Shown: positions 52,529 through 61,528, numbered from the stretch's first letter. The stretch is 64,000 nt of DNA from Lactiplantibacillus modestisalitolerans (GCF_005405425.1 NZ_BJEA01000001.1:1-64000); one strand, 5' to 3'. The notes: generated by a model from the sequence alone, not told the origin. Numbers and translations: made by a program.

Positions 52529-53812
52529 TTAGACCCCAATTTTCCCTTGACCACGATGAAACTTAACCACAGCGGGGGCCGAAAATTCTGGCCCAATCAC
52601 CGTTTGATACGTGGGTAATTTAGCAAAGAATGCCAAGATAAAGACGTTGTACGTCATTTCGAGTAGGTGTTGGTCAAACGCGCTACTCAACGCGATCACC
52701 GCTAGCATCACCGGTAACAGGTAATCGTGTTGTTGCCCCCGGTGATAGGCAAACCAGCTGGTCCCGCAAACCACGACGAGCGTTAAAACGAGCCCGTAAG
52801 CAATCAGCATGTTCAAGTAGGACGAGTCGATAAAGAAATAAGTCACGGCCCCCATCCCGTTCTTAAAGGTATTGACCCGGTCACCGCCCCAGCCATTGAC
52901 TGGAATCGGTGCCTGCCCGAACAATTTGACGCCGTAAGCCAGCAACGCGTTATTCCCCAAAGCTAACCGCGTTGATAACAGGTCGTTGAGTTTTAACAAC
53001 CCGCGGTCTTGGTAATTAAAAATTGTCGATAGCCAAAGGATGCCCCCAGCCACGATTGGCATCGTCAAAAAGTTATACCGTAACCCGACCATGAAAGCCT
53101 TAACGGCGACTAATTGCCGGCGATAAATATAAATGACGTACAGGAATAGTAAAACAATCATTACCAGCGTATCGGTCATCGTCTTCGTAAAGGCGTAGAT
53201 GACCCCCAACGCCAGTAACGGTAAGATCAGATGCACTAGCCGAAACCGCCGTGCCCGTAGATACAGGTACGCACAGCTCAGGTAGAACAAGTGGGCGGCA
53301 AAGTCGGTCGTGTAAACGACCCCGAACGATTGGCGAAGCCCGTCCGTCGTGTGGAAAGTGATGTTTTGAATCCATCCCAATTCCGCAGCGACAAACGCGA
53401 CTAGTAAAATTCCCCCAACAATGACGAGGTAGACGCGCACAATTTTGCAAAAATCAACTCCCCGCGCCCCCACTACCAAGAGGCCCGTAACGGCCAAGTA
53501 CGGTAGCTTGGCCATCAGCGTAACTAGACCAACGAGGGCTAGGAGTCCCGCCGTCCCCACAATCTGTCGGCGGGTCAGCTCCTGAAACCCAATCAGTTTA
53601 ATAACCAGCAGTCCCATGACGAGTAATTCAATGACCACCCCGATTCGGTGCGGGTAATACACGTTAAACGTCGTGGTTTGCAAGGTGACCGAAGCCAAGT
53701 ACAGCCCGAAAACGGCCAAATAGTATGTTTCTAAATGAGTAGCTAACCAAGCGTAGCCCCGTTGAATCTTTGTGTTAATGCGGCTCACGCTCCTTTCGAC
53801 GACCCATTTCAA
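52529..53812 (-). CDS. polysaccharide polymerase (Wzy-like)
   Basis: A 427-residue membrane protein with about 11 helices and a long periplasm-side loop (GQAPIPVNGWGGDRVNTFKNG region), the layout of Wzy polymerases; Wzy sequences are too variable for motif proof. It overlaps the Wzz-like gene by 38 bases. The start is unclear: the ATG at 53812 has only a weak site, GAAAGGAG lies too near the GTG at 53788, and it sits ten bases before an ATT codon. Confidence 0.7.
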   Translation of the reverse strand: MKWVVERSVSRINTKIQRGYAWLATHLETYYLAVFGLYLASVTLQTTTFNVYYPHRIGVVIELLVMGLLVIKLIGFQELTRRQIVGTAGLLALVGLVTLMAKLPYLAVTGLLVVGARGVDFCKIVRVYLVIVGGILLVAFVAAELGWIQNITFHTTDGLRQSFGVVYTTDFAAHLFYLSCAYLYLRARRFRLVHLILPLLALGVIYAFTKTMTDTLVMIVLLFLYVIYIYRRQLVAVKAFMVGLRYNFLTMPIVAGGILWLSTIFNYQDRGLLKLNDLLSTRLALGNNALLAYGVKLFGQAPIPVNGWGGDRVNTFKNGMGAVTYFFIDSSYLNMLIAYGLVLTLVVVCGTSWFAYHRGQQHDYLLPVMLAVIALSSAFDQHLLEMTYNVFILAFFAKLPTYQTVIGPEFSAPAVVKFHRGQGKIGV

Positions 53813-54395
53813 CCAGGTACGGCGTTAAAACCGCCAGCAGCCCGCCGACCATGACGCTCAGTTTTAAAACTGGCATCCGCATCGCGTTGGCCGCTGGTTG
53901 AACCGTCGTTTGAACGGTCTTAACGCGGTAATGTTTCAATGTCCGCCGTAATTCTTGCTTGATACTAACGTTGAACGCCTGCGCGTTTTGACGCGCAATC
54001 CGCGCCGACGAGCTGGCAACCGTCACCCGTAAAATTGGTTGGTGGGCTACGGTATCGGCCACGACCGATTCACTCAGATCCTGAACGCCCTGCCAAGTGC
54101 CATAGTGCGTATAAGCATACGTACTAGCGGCGTAAAGGACCGCGCTTTGATGCGGCATAACCATGAATTGTTTGACGTTGCGCACATCTTGACGATGTTT
54201 GCGTTGGCGCTGATTTTTATTCGTCCCCGATTTAACCCGTTGTTGAATCGCAAGTTCGACCTGCGCGTGGTAGATTGGCTTAGCACCTACTTGGCTGATC
54301 CCCCAACCAGCCGCGATGCACGCCACCAAAACCAACAATTCAAGCGGGAGCCAACGCCACGCCAAGCGCAACCGTTGCTTAGGTGTATATTTCAT
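53775..54395 (-). CDS. polysaccharide chain-length regulator (Wzz/YveK-like)
   Basis: A 206-residue protein with two membrane helices (about 17-37 and 172-192) and an extracellular loop with coiled and strand segments, the Wzz layout. The proline-rich motif just before the second helix is short (NAMRMPVLKLS). AAGGGGG is ten bases upstream of the ATG at 54395. No tyrosine kinase partner (CpsD type) is in the window. It lies between the propeller gene and the Wzy-like gene. Confidence 0.75.
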   Translation of the reverse strand: MKYTPKQRLRLAWRWLPLELLVLVACIAAGWGISQVGAKPIYHAQVELAIQQRVKSGTNKNQRQRKHRQDVRNVKQFMVMPHQSAVLYAASTYAYTHYGTWQGVQDLSESVVADTVAHQPILRVTVASSSARIARQNAQAFNVSIKQELRRTLKHYRVKTVQTTVQPAANAMRMPVLKLSVMVGGLLAVLTPYLVEMGRRKEREPH

Positions 54396-54409
54396 GCTGC
54401 GGGCCCCCT

Positions 54410-55510
54410 TCATTCGCGCTGACCGTCACTTAACTGAAACGTCCGCCACACGTAGTCGGGAACTAACCGTTTCTGTGAGCCGGTCGCCGAAAACGCCCCG
54501 GTTAACTCCCGGTAAAAGGTTCCCGCCTGCGTTCCAGACGAGTGCTTCAAGTTAAAGACGAGGCGGTAGCGGTCGTGTTTGAGCGCCAGCACGCCAGCAT
54601 TGCTAAGCTGCTCGTGACGGGACCGTTGGACGCTAACGTGGCCGACCAGGTGAAAGCGGGCCGTTGGATCACTGGCCCGATACAAGCTAACGTGATGTTG
54701 CCGTTGTTGCACGGCCATCACGTGGCCGTCCACGGCACTGACACCAATGACCGGGTCGCGCCGCGACTGTGGTAACCGGAGCGCCGTCCAAGTTTTAACT
54801 TGGTGTCCCCGAAGTTCACCGACGTAGTAACGGTACTGCGGCGTCTTGACAATTAAAGCTAGCCGGCCATCCGTTTGTTGGTAAGGCGTGACAATTTGCC
54901 CACGTTTGAACGGTGCGTTAGTCCATTTGAGTGGGTGTTTGCGCCAGTGGACAAAGTCGCTCGTCACGTACTGTGTCTGGCCGTCATACAGGGTCAGCTG
55001 CCCGTGGTGATAAGCTACGCTGGGTGCGGTTAGTGCGACGTTAGGATAGCTGATGGGTAACTTGCTCCAAGTCAAGCCATCCTGACTAGTGCTAATCCGG
55101 CCGTACCCGGCGTGCTGCTTTTGTACTTGCGTATCGTTAAAAAACGGGGTCGCGGTGACCTGCGTACCCGCTTGTAAATAGCGGGCGTGGGCCAAGGCGT
55201 GCCGAACTTGCGCTTTTGACCACGTTGAGCGATACCGCAACGTCACCGTTTGGTTGTGACGTGGTAGTAGCCGTTTCATCGGGTTGGGCGTCGTTAGCTC
55301 GTAACCAGTAATGGTCGGATCAAACAAGTTGCGGTGGCCGGCCTTACTGACAATTTGGAGCGGGTCCGGCGAATTAATCGGCGTCCCGTTTTGATCACGC
55401 TGACGCACCGTCACCACGGTGTCCTGACCGCGCTGAATACTGGCCGCATACAGTGAATAACCCACAACGCCCAGTAACGCCACCGCCCCACAGATAAGCC
55501 ATTTTTTCAT
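54410..55510 (-). CDS. membrane-anchored propeller-like protein in the polysaccharide operon
   Basis: A 366-residue protein with an uncleaved N-terminal helix (residues 5-24). A MucBP-like segment follows (VTVRQRDQNGTPINSPDP ... TVTLRYR, about 33-95). Then come four to five blades with recurring patterns: ISTSQDGLTWSKLPISYPN, TQYVTSDFVHWRKHPLKWTN, RYYVGELRGHQVKTWTALRLP, VSLYRASDPTARFHLVGHV. The 'SxDgxxW' strand-turns resemble those of five-bladed propellers of glycoside hydrolases (GH43/GH32/GH68 clan). No catalytic residues can be assigned. It may cleave, bind or tailor the polysaccharide outside the cell. Confidence 0.65.
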   Translation of the reverse strand: MKKWLICGAVALLGVVGYSLYAASIQRGQDTVVTVRQRDQNGTPINSPDPLQIVSKAGHRNLFDPTITGYELTTPNPMKRLLPRHNQTVTLRYRSTWSKAQVRHALAHARYLQAGTQVTATPFFNDTQVQKQHAGYGRISTSQDGLTWSKLPISYPNVALTAPSVAYHHGQLTLYDGQTQYVTSDFVHWRKHPLKWTNAPFKRGQIVTPYQQTDGRLALIVKTPQYRYYVGELRGHQVKTWTALRLPQSRRDPVIGVSAVDGHVMAVQQRQHHVSLYRASDPTARFHLVGHVSVQRSRHEQLSNAGVLALKHDRYRLVFNLKHSSGTQAGTFYRELTGAFSATGSQKRLVPDYVWRTFQLSDGQRE

Positions 55511-55537
55511 AAAGGACCATCACTCGTTTTCTGAAGA

Positions 55538-56662
55538 TTATTTATCAAACTCGGTCGCCACCGTCACCAGTGCCGCGTGAATCACTTGGTGCATATCGTA
55601 GTAGCGGTACTGACCGAGCCGACCGCCAAAGATGACGTTCGGTTCCTGCGCCGCTAACTTTGCATACTGCTTGTAAAGTGAATTATTGGTCTGGTTATTA
55701 ACTGGATAGTACGGTTCGTCGCCGCGCTGCCAGTTGGCCGGGTATTCACGAGTAATCACCGTTTGCTCCGGGTCCCCCTTACCGAATTCAAAGTGTTTAT
55801 GCTCGATAATTCGGGTGTACGGCGTTTCAGCATCCGTATAATTAATCACGGCGTTCCCTTGGTAGTTCCCAACTGGGAGCGTTTCGGTCTCAAACCGTAA
55901 CGAGCGGTAGGCGAGTTCGCCCAACTGGTAATTGAAGAACTGGTCGATCATCCCGGTAAAGACCACCCTCGGGTACGCGTTTAAATAGTGGGCTTTGTTA
56001 GCAAAGAAGTCGGTGTTAGTTTCAACGTCAATTTCCGGATGGGCCAACATCTTTTCGACAATCTGCGTGTAACCGCCAATTGGAATTCCCTGGTAAGTGT
56101 CATTGAAGTAGTTATTATCGTAGGTGTACCGGACTGGCAGGCGCCGGATAATAAACGCGGGCAATTCGGTCGCCTTTTGCCCCCACTGCTTTTCGGTGTA
56201 GCCCTTGATCAACTTGTGATAAATGTCCGTCCCAATCAAGGCAATTGCCTGTTCTTCCAGGTTACGTGGCTGGCCACTGACCTTGGCGGCCGCCTTTTGT
56301 TCGGCAATTTTAGCGGCTGCTTCGGCCGGCGTCCGCACCCCCCAGAGTTCACTGAAGGTGTTCATATTGAACGGCAAGTTATACATGTGGCCGTGGTAGT
56401 TGGCCACCGGACTATTGGTGTAGCGGTTAAATTCCGCAAACTGATTGACGTAGTTCCAGACCTCACGATCAGACGTGTGGAAAATGTGCGCGCCGTACTG
56501 GTGCACCTGAATGCCCGCGACTTCCTTGGTGTAGATGTTCCCAGCCACGTGCGCGCGTTTTTCGATCACTTTAACCCGCTTACCGCGTAAGGCGGCTTCG
56601 TGGGCAAAGACCGCCCCAAACAGGCCCGCGCCGACAACTAGGTAATCATATTGTTTATCCAT
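55538..56662 (-). CDS. glf: UDP-galactopyranose mutase
   Basis: Interconverts UDP-galactopyranose and UDP-galactofuranose, the donor for Galf residues. Start at the ATG at 56662 with GGGGGAAAC upstream; the open frame to 56713 overlaps the promoter. The 374-residue flavoprotein has the FAD motif YLVVGAGLFGAVFAHEAALRG, then GAHIFHTSD, YTEKQWG, RLPVRYTYDNNYFNDTYQGIP and GRLGQYRYYDMHQVI. First gene of a six-gene operon running to 50363. Confidence 0.95.
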   Translation of the reverse strand: MDKQYDYLVVGAGLFGAVFAHEAALRGKRVKVIEKRAHVAGNIYTKEVAGIQVHQYGAHIFHTSDREVWNYVNQFAEFNRYTNSPVANYHGHMYNLPFNMNTFSELWGVRTPAEAAAKIAEQKAAAKVSGQPRNLEEQAIALIGTDIYHKLIKGYTEKQWGQKATELPAFIIRRLPVRYTYDNNYFNDTYQGIPIGGYTQIVEKMLAHPEIDVETNTDFFANKAHYLNAYPRVVFTGMIDQFFNYQLGELAYRSLRFETETLPVGNYQGNAVINYTDAETPYTRIIEHKHFEFGKGDPEQTVITREYPANWQRGDEPYYPVNNQTNNSLYKQYAKLAAQEPNVIFGGRLGQYRYYDMHQVIHAALVTVATEFDK

Positions 56663-56699
56663 GTTAGTTTCCCCCAAAAAATCAACTTTACTTGCATGA

Positions 56700-56708
56700 A
56701 TTATACCA
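56700..56708 (-). promoter_or_regulatory. glf operon promoter (extended -10)
   Basis: On the minus strand TGGTATAAT. A -35-like TTATTT lies 17 bases upstream of the hexamer. Confidence 0.6.
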
Positions 56709-56961
56709 AACAATTATCGCGAAATAACCCAGTGGCGTACGGGTTAACCTTGATTTAGCTGATTTTAAGCCGCTGTTAAATTAACTTTATTATCAAAATA
56801 ATAACAATCCTAATATTTGACAAGCGTCGATAATTCAGCACTTAACTTAATTCAACTAACTGAGGAGCCTTTTAAAGAACAATTGCGTTTGACGATTTTT
56901 ACAAGCACGTATTAATTCAATAATATAGAAATTAAATTTTATTATGTTGGTAATTAAGCGC
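56709..56961. other. AT-rich spacer
   Basis: No reading frame; only the glf promoter region on its left side. Confidence 0.4.
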
Positions 56962-57002
56962 AAAAAAACGACTCTTAGGAGCTGTCACCCCTAAAAGTCG
57001 TT
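56962..57002 (-). terminator. terminator of the GT2 gene
   Basis: On the minus strand ACGACTTTTAGGGGTGACAG closes on CTCCTAAGAGTCGT and is followed by TTTTTTT. Confidence 0.88.
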
Positions 57003-57023
57003 AATTTAGTTCATCTTTTTAAG

Positions 57024-57968
57024 TTATTGGTGCTTAGGAAACTTTTGTCCCGGCATAAAGTGCGGATTTAAACCTTCCCGCTCTTTAAGTGCGTCACGGA
57101 ATGACTCATAGTAGGCGCGAACAACCATCCCGCGATAGCCGCGGTAAAATGGGCCACAAAGTTTCAGTCCTAAGCGCCCATAGAACAGGATCAGCCAGAT
57201 TAAACTAACTAGCCCGTTAGCCCGCCAGCGCCGAATCGTGATAAACCGGTTGCGTAACCCGTAGTACAGTCGCCAATCCGGAATGAACTTCTCTTTCAAA
57301 TCCAATGATGGTAAGTAGGTCTTGTGGATTAACTTAGCCGCACTCACATTAACCGGTTTGGCTAATCTGGCCGTGCGGACTGCGTATTCGCAATCGTCCC
57401 ACCAGATAAAGAAACCAGCGTCGGCGATTCCCACCTTACGCAGCACTGCTGTCTTAAGGAATACGCCACAGAAAGTGTACTGGTCAAATTCAAAGTTGCC
57501 GGCGTACTCGCTAGCTGGCACCGCCTTGGTTTGAAAAGTGCTCCAACTCTTAAAACGATTACGCTGGTCGGCTTGTAGCCGGCCATCGGCCACGTAGACG
57601 CTCCCGGTAAGAATGGCCCGTTCCGGGTGGTTTTGTTGGTAATCGATGAGCTTTTCGAAATAGTCCGGTTCAAAAATTGCATCATCGTCGGACAACGAGA
57701 CCCAGTCCAAATCGACGTTAGCTAACGCAATCTGCATGCCGCGCGCAAAGCCCCCCGCTCCACCAATGTTGGCCTCAAGGTAGCGGTAATCAATCCGCGA
57801 ATCCGTCAGTAATTGGTGGTCCCGAAGCGCTTGCTGCGTACCATCGGTGGAATGGTTATCAATTAAAATAATTTTGGCTGGCGGTACCGTCTGATTCAGT
57901 AAAGCGTTAATCGCTTCTAATAATAGTTTTTTGCGGTTGAACGTAACCACAATTGCCCCATATTGCAT
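57024..57968 (-). CDS. GT2 glycosyltransferase, galactofuranosyltransferase-like
   Basis: A 314-residue GT-A enzyme. It has VVTFNRKKLLLEAINALLNQ, DNHSTDGT, the nucleotide/metal DDD in WVSLSDDDAIFEPDYF and the acceptor-side WWDDCEYAVRTARL. The last motif (W-x-D-D-x-E-Y) is typical of the GlfT/rhamnosyl branch of GT2. With glf encoded nearby, transfer of Galf is likely though not proven. About 35% of its residues appear shared with the next gene. Confidence 0.85.
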   Translation of the reverse strand: MQYGAIVVTFNRKKLLLEAINALLNQTVPPAKIILIDNHSTDGTQQALRDHQLLTDSRIDYRYLEANIGGAGGFARGMQIALANVDLDWVSLSDDDAIFEPDYFEKLIDYQQNHPERAILTGSVYVADGRLQADQRNRFKSWSTFQTKAVPASEYAGNFEFDQYTFCGVFLKTAVLRKVGIADAGFFIWWDDCEYAVRTARLAKPVNVSAAKLIHKTYLPSLDLKEKFIPDWRLYYGLRNRFITIRRWRANGLVSLIWLILFYGRLGLKLCGPFYRGYRGMVVRAYYESFRDALKEREGLNPHFMPGQKFPKHQ

Positions 57969-57996
57969 ATTAAAACTCCCATCTTAAAACCTAAAA

Positions 57997-58908
57997 CTAT
58001 TGCGGCAAATACTTTTGATTACGTCCCAATTGGTTATGCAATCCATCAAAATATCCTTGTCGGTAAGCATGAATCAAAGGTCGTGCTTGACACCACCGAT
58101 TTTTGATTAGTGCAATAGCAAGTAACTTACGGACTAAAAAGCGCCGACAATACCACCGTGTGTACCTATTCTGACCACGATACTTGAGCAATGACGCAAT
58201 TCGATTACGCATCACATAATACTCTTTCCAAGGTGCTATTGCCGCTCGTGTATAATTAGTCTTGTGCAAAACCAGTGCATTATGCACGTTTAAAAACTGA
58301 CCATATTTTCGAGCTCGTAATGCATATTCAAAATCATCATAGCGAATGAAATAGCTCTGTTCCGGTACTCCAATCCGTTCAATGATGTTGCGACTGAGCA
58401 TTACACCAACAAATGAAAAAATATCATACAAGAAATCTTTACGATAGTCATTCTCCATCATTGGCTTTACTGTCAGCGTTCGTTCGTTCGTAATAACTTG
58501 CCGATGCATTGCATCATGTTGACCATTAGGTAACAAAACGGAGCCCGAGAAAACTTCTTGTTGCGGATGCTGCTTCATCGCAGTACGCATTGCAATAAAG
58601 TAGCCACTTTCAAAAATGGCGTCGTCATCAGAAATTGAGATCCAGTCACAGTCGGTTTTCAAGGCGATTTGAATCCCCTGCGCAAAGCCCGCGGAGCCAC
58701 CCAAATTTTTCGAGCTCCGTTCATAAAACAGCCGTTTCTGATCAAAATTGAACTGTTCATGAAGTAGTTCTTTAGTTCCATCCGTAGACGCATTATCTAC
58801 GACTACCACATATTCAGGTGCTTCCGCCTGATTTAAAACACTAGTTAATGCCTCAACCATCAACTTTTTTCGATTATAGGTCACAATAACACAAGCAATT
58901 TTAGTCAT
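57997..58908 (-). CDS. GT2 glycosyltransferase, galactofuranosyltransferase-like (AT-rich paralog)
   Basis: A 303-residue paralog of the gene at 57024, with CVIVTYNRKKLMVEALTSVL, DNASTDGT, WISISDDDAIFESGYF and FIRYDDFEYALRARKYG. Start at the ATG at 58908 following GGGGGATTG; the open frame to 58962 lacks a ribosome binding site. Its codons are clearly more AT-rich than those of the paralog and of the rest of the locus, suggesting separate acquisition next to the insertion-sequence cluster. Confidence 0.83.
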   Translation of the reverse strand: MTKIACVIVTYNRKKLMVEALTSVLNQAEAPEYVVVVDNASTDGTKELLHEQFNFDQKRLFYERSSKNLGGSAGFAQGIQIALKTDCDWISISDDDAIFESGYFIAMRTAMKQHPQQEVFSGSVLLPNGQHDAMHRQVITNERTLTVKPMMENDYRKDFLYDIFSFVGVMLSRNIIERIGVPEQSYFIRYDDFEYALRARKYGQFLNVHNALVLHKTNYTRAAIAPWKEYYVMRNRIASLLKYRGQNRYTRWYCRRFLVRKLLAIALIKNRWCQARPLIHAYRQGYFDGLHNQLGRNQKYLPQ

Positions 58909-58962
58909 ATTACAATCCCCCAAAACATAACTGGCTAATACTAATGTAAATCTATCCCACAT

Positions 58963-59213
58963 TTAGATTTACGTTTTATCAATTGCTTGGTATTATAGCT
59001 AAAAACTCAGTAAAAAAACAAATCTTTTCTAACAATAAAGTTAAATGGTACGGATGAATAACGAATAATTAATTAATCAAAATCAAAAACAAATTATATA
59101 TACGTATGGCACCAGTTCGTAATAAATTAGCGTTTAGTAAATACCCCCTGTACTGAAGTGCTTCATAATTGTTAGACAAAGGAGCTTAACAATTGTAAGG
59201 TACTTTTACAAGC
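58963..59213. other. AT-rich spacer before the insertion-sequence cluster
   Basis: No gene or strong hairpin seen. The IS66 similarity starts at about 59214. Confidence 0.4.
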
Positions 59214-59226
59214 ATTTGTATAGCAG

Positions 59227-59424
59227 TTAAAAACCATCACCATCCCAGTAAAGTGCCTTGAAACGGTCTTTACGGGTGCCACAAAGTGAATATAAGGCTT
59301 GTGAATAGGTGCCTAGGTCATGCTGCTCTTCAAGGATGCCCGTTAGTCCATCGATGCCTTTACGTAGATCAGTTTTACCGCAAACTAGAAAGATTTGTTC
59401 AATCTGGCTAGTGTCAATTATCAT
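59227..59424 (-). pseudogene. tnpB: truncated IS66 TnpB
   Basis: 65 codons, MIIDTSQIEQIFLVCGKTDL ... KALYWDGDGF, then TAA. The intact copy at 63551 has TTA (Leu) at this codon, so a single T-to-A change created the stop; similarity continues about five codons and then ends. Confidence 0.85.
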
Positions 59425-59596
59425 GGGCGAACACTGCCTTCATTAAGGCATCTAAAATATAGCCATTGATATGGTTGGTAACAATCACTGATTTATTGTT
59501 ACCAACTTTGAGTTGTAACGCTTTAGTTGGTCGGGCAGTTGGTGCCGTGACCGTGTGGCCGATCCTTACTTGAACAATATCTGGTTACTTATCCAT
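59414..59596 (-). pseudogene. tnpA: IS66 TnpA with a nonsense codon
   Basis: After a GAGGTG site the frame reads ATG GAT AAG TAA, stopping at codon 4, then continues open for 56 codons (PDIVQVRIGHTVTAPTARPT ... YILDALMKAVFAHDN). It overlaps the tnpB start. The counterpart at the right edge of the window has the same C terminus. Confidence 0.75.
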
Positions 59597-59681
59597 CCAA
59601 AACACCTCACTATTTATCTGATGAGGTAATGATAGTGCATCTTAAGGCCGGTGAGAATACGGTCAGTTATTTACTGCTTAC

Positions 59682-59939
59682 TGAATTTCTAATCAAAGTT
59701 GAAAAAAACTAATTTGTAAATGAATTGGAACCTCATATAAAGTACAAATCAACACCGGTTGACACAGGACTCAATAAAATTCCGTACTGTCCTTATTGGC
59801 TTGCACATGATTTCTTTGCTAGGTTTACAAAAAACGTAATAAAATGTGAACTTTGAAAAATGCGTAAGACGGATGACTTCGAAAAAATGTACTAATAATG
59901 CAGAATCTTTTATTTGAAACAAAATTATTTTTGAATGCA
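59682..59939. other. AT-rich spacer inside the insertion-sequence cluster
   Basis: No supported gene. Frames of about 60-70 codons are AT-driven and lack ribosome binding sites. Confidence 0.4.
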
Positions 59940-59943
59940 CTAG

Positions 59944-60800
59944 GGTCCGTCTGAAAACTATTTAAGTCAGATGCAGATAGCGGCAATATAGACGGTCGCA
60001 AGAAATACGTGCGCCAACTTTTCATAGCGAGTCGCAATTCGGCGATAGTTGTTCATTTGATTGAAAAAGTTCTCAATCAAATGCCGTTCACAGTAGACGT
60101 AGTAATCACACGGCCACTTGTTTTTCGCATTTTCACGCGGTGGGATGGTATAGGTACCGGACTCAGCTGTAATGTACTGCCGTAATTCGGTAGTCCCATA
60201 GGCTTTATCCGCAATAACATTGGAAGTTGATAGCTCTAGGGTGGCCAGTAAGGTCTTAGCGGCCCGACTATCGTGTACTTGACCACCAGCTAACAAGAAT
60301 CGAATTGGGTTGCCTAGCCCATCAACTACTGCGTGTATCTTAGTCGTACGACCACCACAGCTTAATCCAATGGCTTGATTTTCGACCAGATATTTGACGT
60401 TTTTTTTGTCCCAGTTGCCTTTTGATGATCCCGAACAATCATTGAGTCCATGCTTAAGTTTTCCATGTCGGGATCATCAATTAATTCGGTAAAAATCTGT
60501 TCAAACAGGCTAGACTCAACCCATAAGCGGAACCAACTATAAACGGTTTTCCAAGCGCCGTAACGTTCGGGCAAGTGACGCCAGGCAGCGCCACTACGCA
60601 TGCATTACCCAGAGAATAGCGTTGAAGACCGTCCGATTATCCATTTTAGCGGGACGACCAGTACAATAGGCTGGGAAGAAATTAACGATTCGTGCCCATT
60701 GTTCATCTTCGAGTTCGTAACGTTTGGGAGTTGTCATGGTAAAAACCTCATTTCGTTTTTTCGAAAAATTATACCTGAAATTAAAGTTTTAGGACAGAGC
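59944..60800 (-). mobile_element. IS5-family (IS427-type) insertion sequence, 857 bp, with CTAG target duplication
   Basis: The ends are inverted repeats: GGTCCGTCTGAAAACTAT on the left and, read inwards from the right, GGCTCTGTCCTAAAACTTT with its first G shared with the target. CTAG flanks both sides (59940-59943 and 60801-60804), as expected for IS427-type elements, which duplicate YTAR. The transposase is split in three frames (see next entry). It is inserted in a decayed IS21 istB gene. Confidence 0.85.
59967..60734 (-). pseudogene. IS5-family transposase: natural -1 frameshift plus a 4-bp duplication
   Basis: The first part starts at 60734 (MTTPKRYELEDEQWARIVNF ... FNAILWVMHA) and stops because ATGC is doubled (ATGCATGCG) near 60598-60606; removing four bases restores WVMRSGAAWRHLPERYGAWK. 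The second part (60362-60601) ends shortly after an A8 run (GACAAAAAAAACG). Slipping back one base there joins the last frame, ENQAIGLSCGGRTTKIHAVV through ATRYEKLAHVFLATVYIAAI, to 59967. The A8 slip is typical programmed frameshifting in this group; the duplication is probably inactivating. Confidence 0.85.
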
Positions 60801-60804
60801 CTAG

Positions 60805-61528
60805 TAAATTTCAAGAGCTACTAACCAACCTGGAGTCCTTAGGACTCACTAAAATGGCGGCCTATTTGCCTGAGTACGTCGATCAAATAAATTAACAGCA
60901 AATGCCCTTTACATAGGCCATGTTGGCGCTAACTAATGCCGAGATAGACTGGAATCAAGAACAGCAGATAGCTCGTATTATAAAGCGTACACGTTTTTCC
61001 CAAACTAAAACACTAAAGAGCTTTGATTTTAAGTTTCAGCCTAGCATCAATCAGCAAGAGGTACTTGGTTTTCAAGACTTAGCATTTCTGAAGAAGAAAG
61101 AAAATCTAGTTTTTATCGGCAGCCCAGGGGTCGGTAAAACACATTTAGCAATTGGCATTGAGGCCTGCCGTCAAGGTAAACGGGTACTATTCATCAATTG
61201 TCATGAACTGTTATTGAGATTACGAACTGCCAATGAGAAAGATATCTTAGAGTGTTGTATTAGCCGATATGCTCGTTATGAGCTTTTGATTATCGATGAA
61301 ATTGGCTATTTGCCCATCGGGAACGACGAAGCTAATCTCTTTTTTCGGCTCATAAATGCCCGTTATAAACAACATTCGACGATTATAACCAGTAACAGCG
61401 ATCTTTCCGGATGGGTAGAAATACTTCAAAATCCGGCAGTTACAGCGGCTATTCTTGACCGCTCAGTTCACCATGTGCATGTTGTAAAGATCACCAGAAA
61501 GTCTTATCGATTAAAAGGTGTTAATTAA
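60805..61528 (+). pseudogene. istB: IS21-family IstB, 5'-truncated with two in-frame stops
   Basis: From 60805 the frame reads KFQELLTNLESLGLTKMAAY, LPEYVDQIN, then TAA (60893), QQMPFT, TAG and AMLALTNAEIDWNQEQQIAR onwards to 61528. The AAA+ core is intact: Walker A IGSPGVGKTHLA and Walker B LLIIDEIGYLP. The N terminus is interrupted by the IS5 element, and no istA is in the window. The part from 60920 (202 residues) is open but has no ribosome binding site. Confidence 0.85.

Larger units (their letters stand above)
59214..59681 (-). mobile_element. IS66-family remnant
   Basis: Matches the right part of the IS66 copy at 61819-64000: the 5' part of tnpB, all of a short tnpA, and the terminal repeat (59661-59681, reading GTAAGCAGTAAATAACTGAC on the minus strand). 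tnpC and the rest of tnpB are missing. Confidence 0.8.

Noticed and set aside
59749-60037. Two frames of 63 and 70 codons in the AT-rich stretch left of the IS5 element
   Set aside because: They are Phe/Ile/Lys-rich by composition, lack ribosome binding sites and overlap the IS end; treated as chance.
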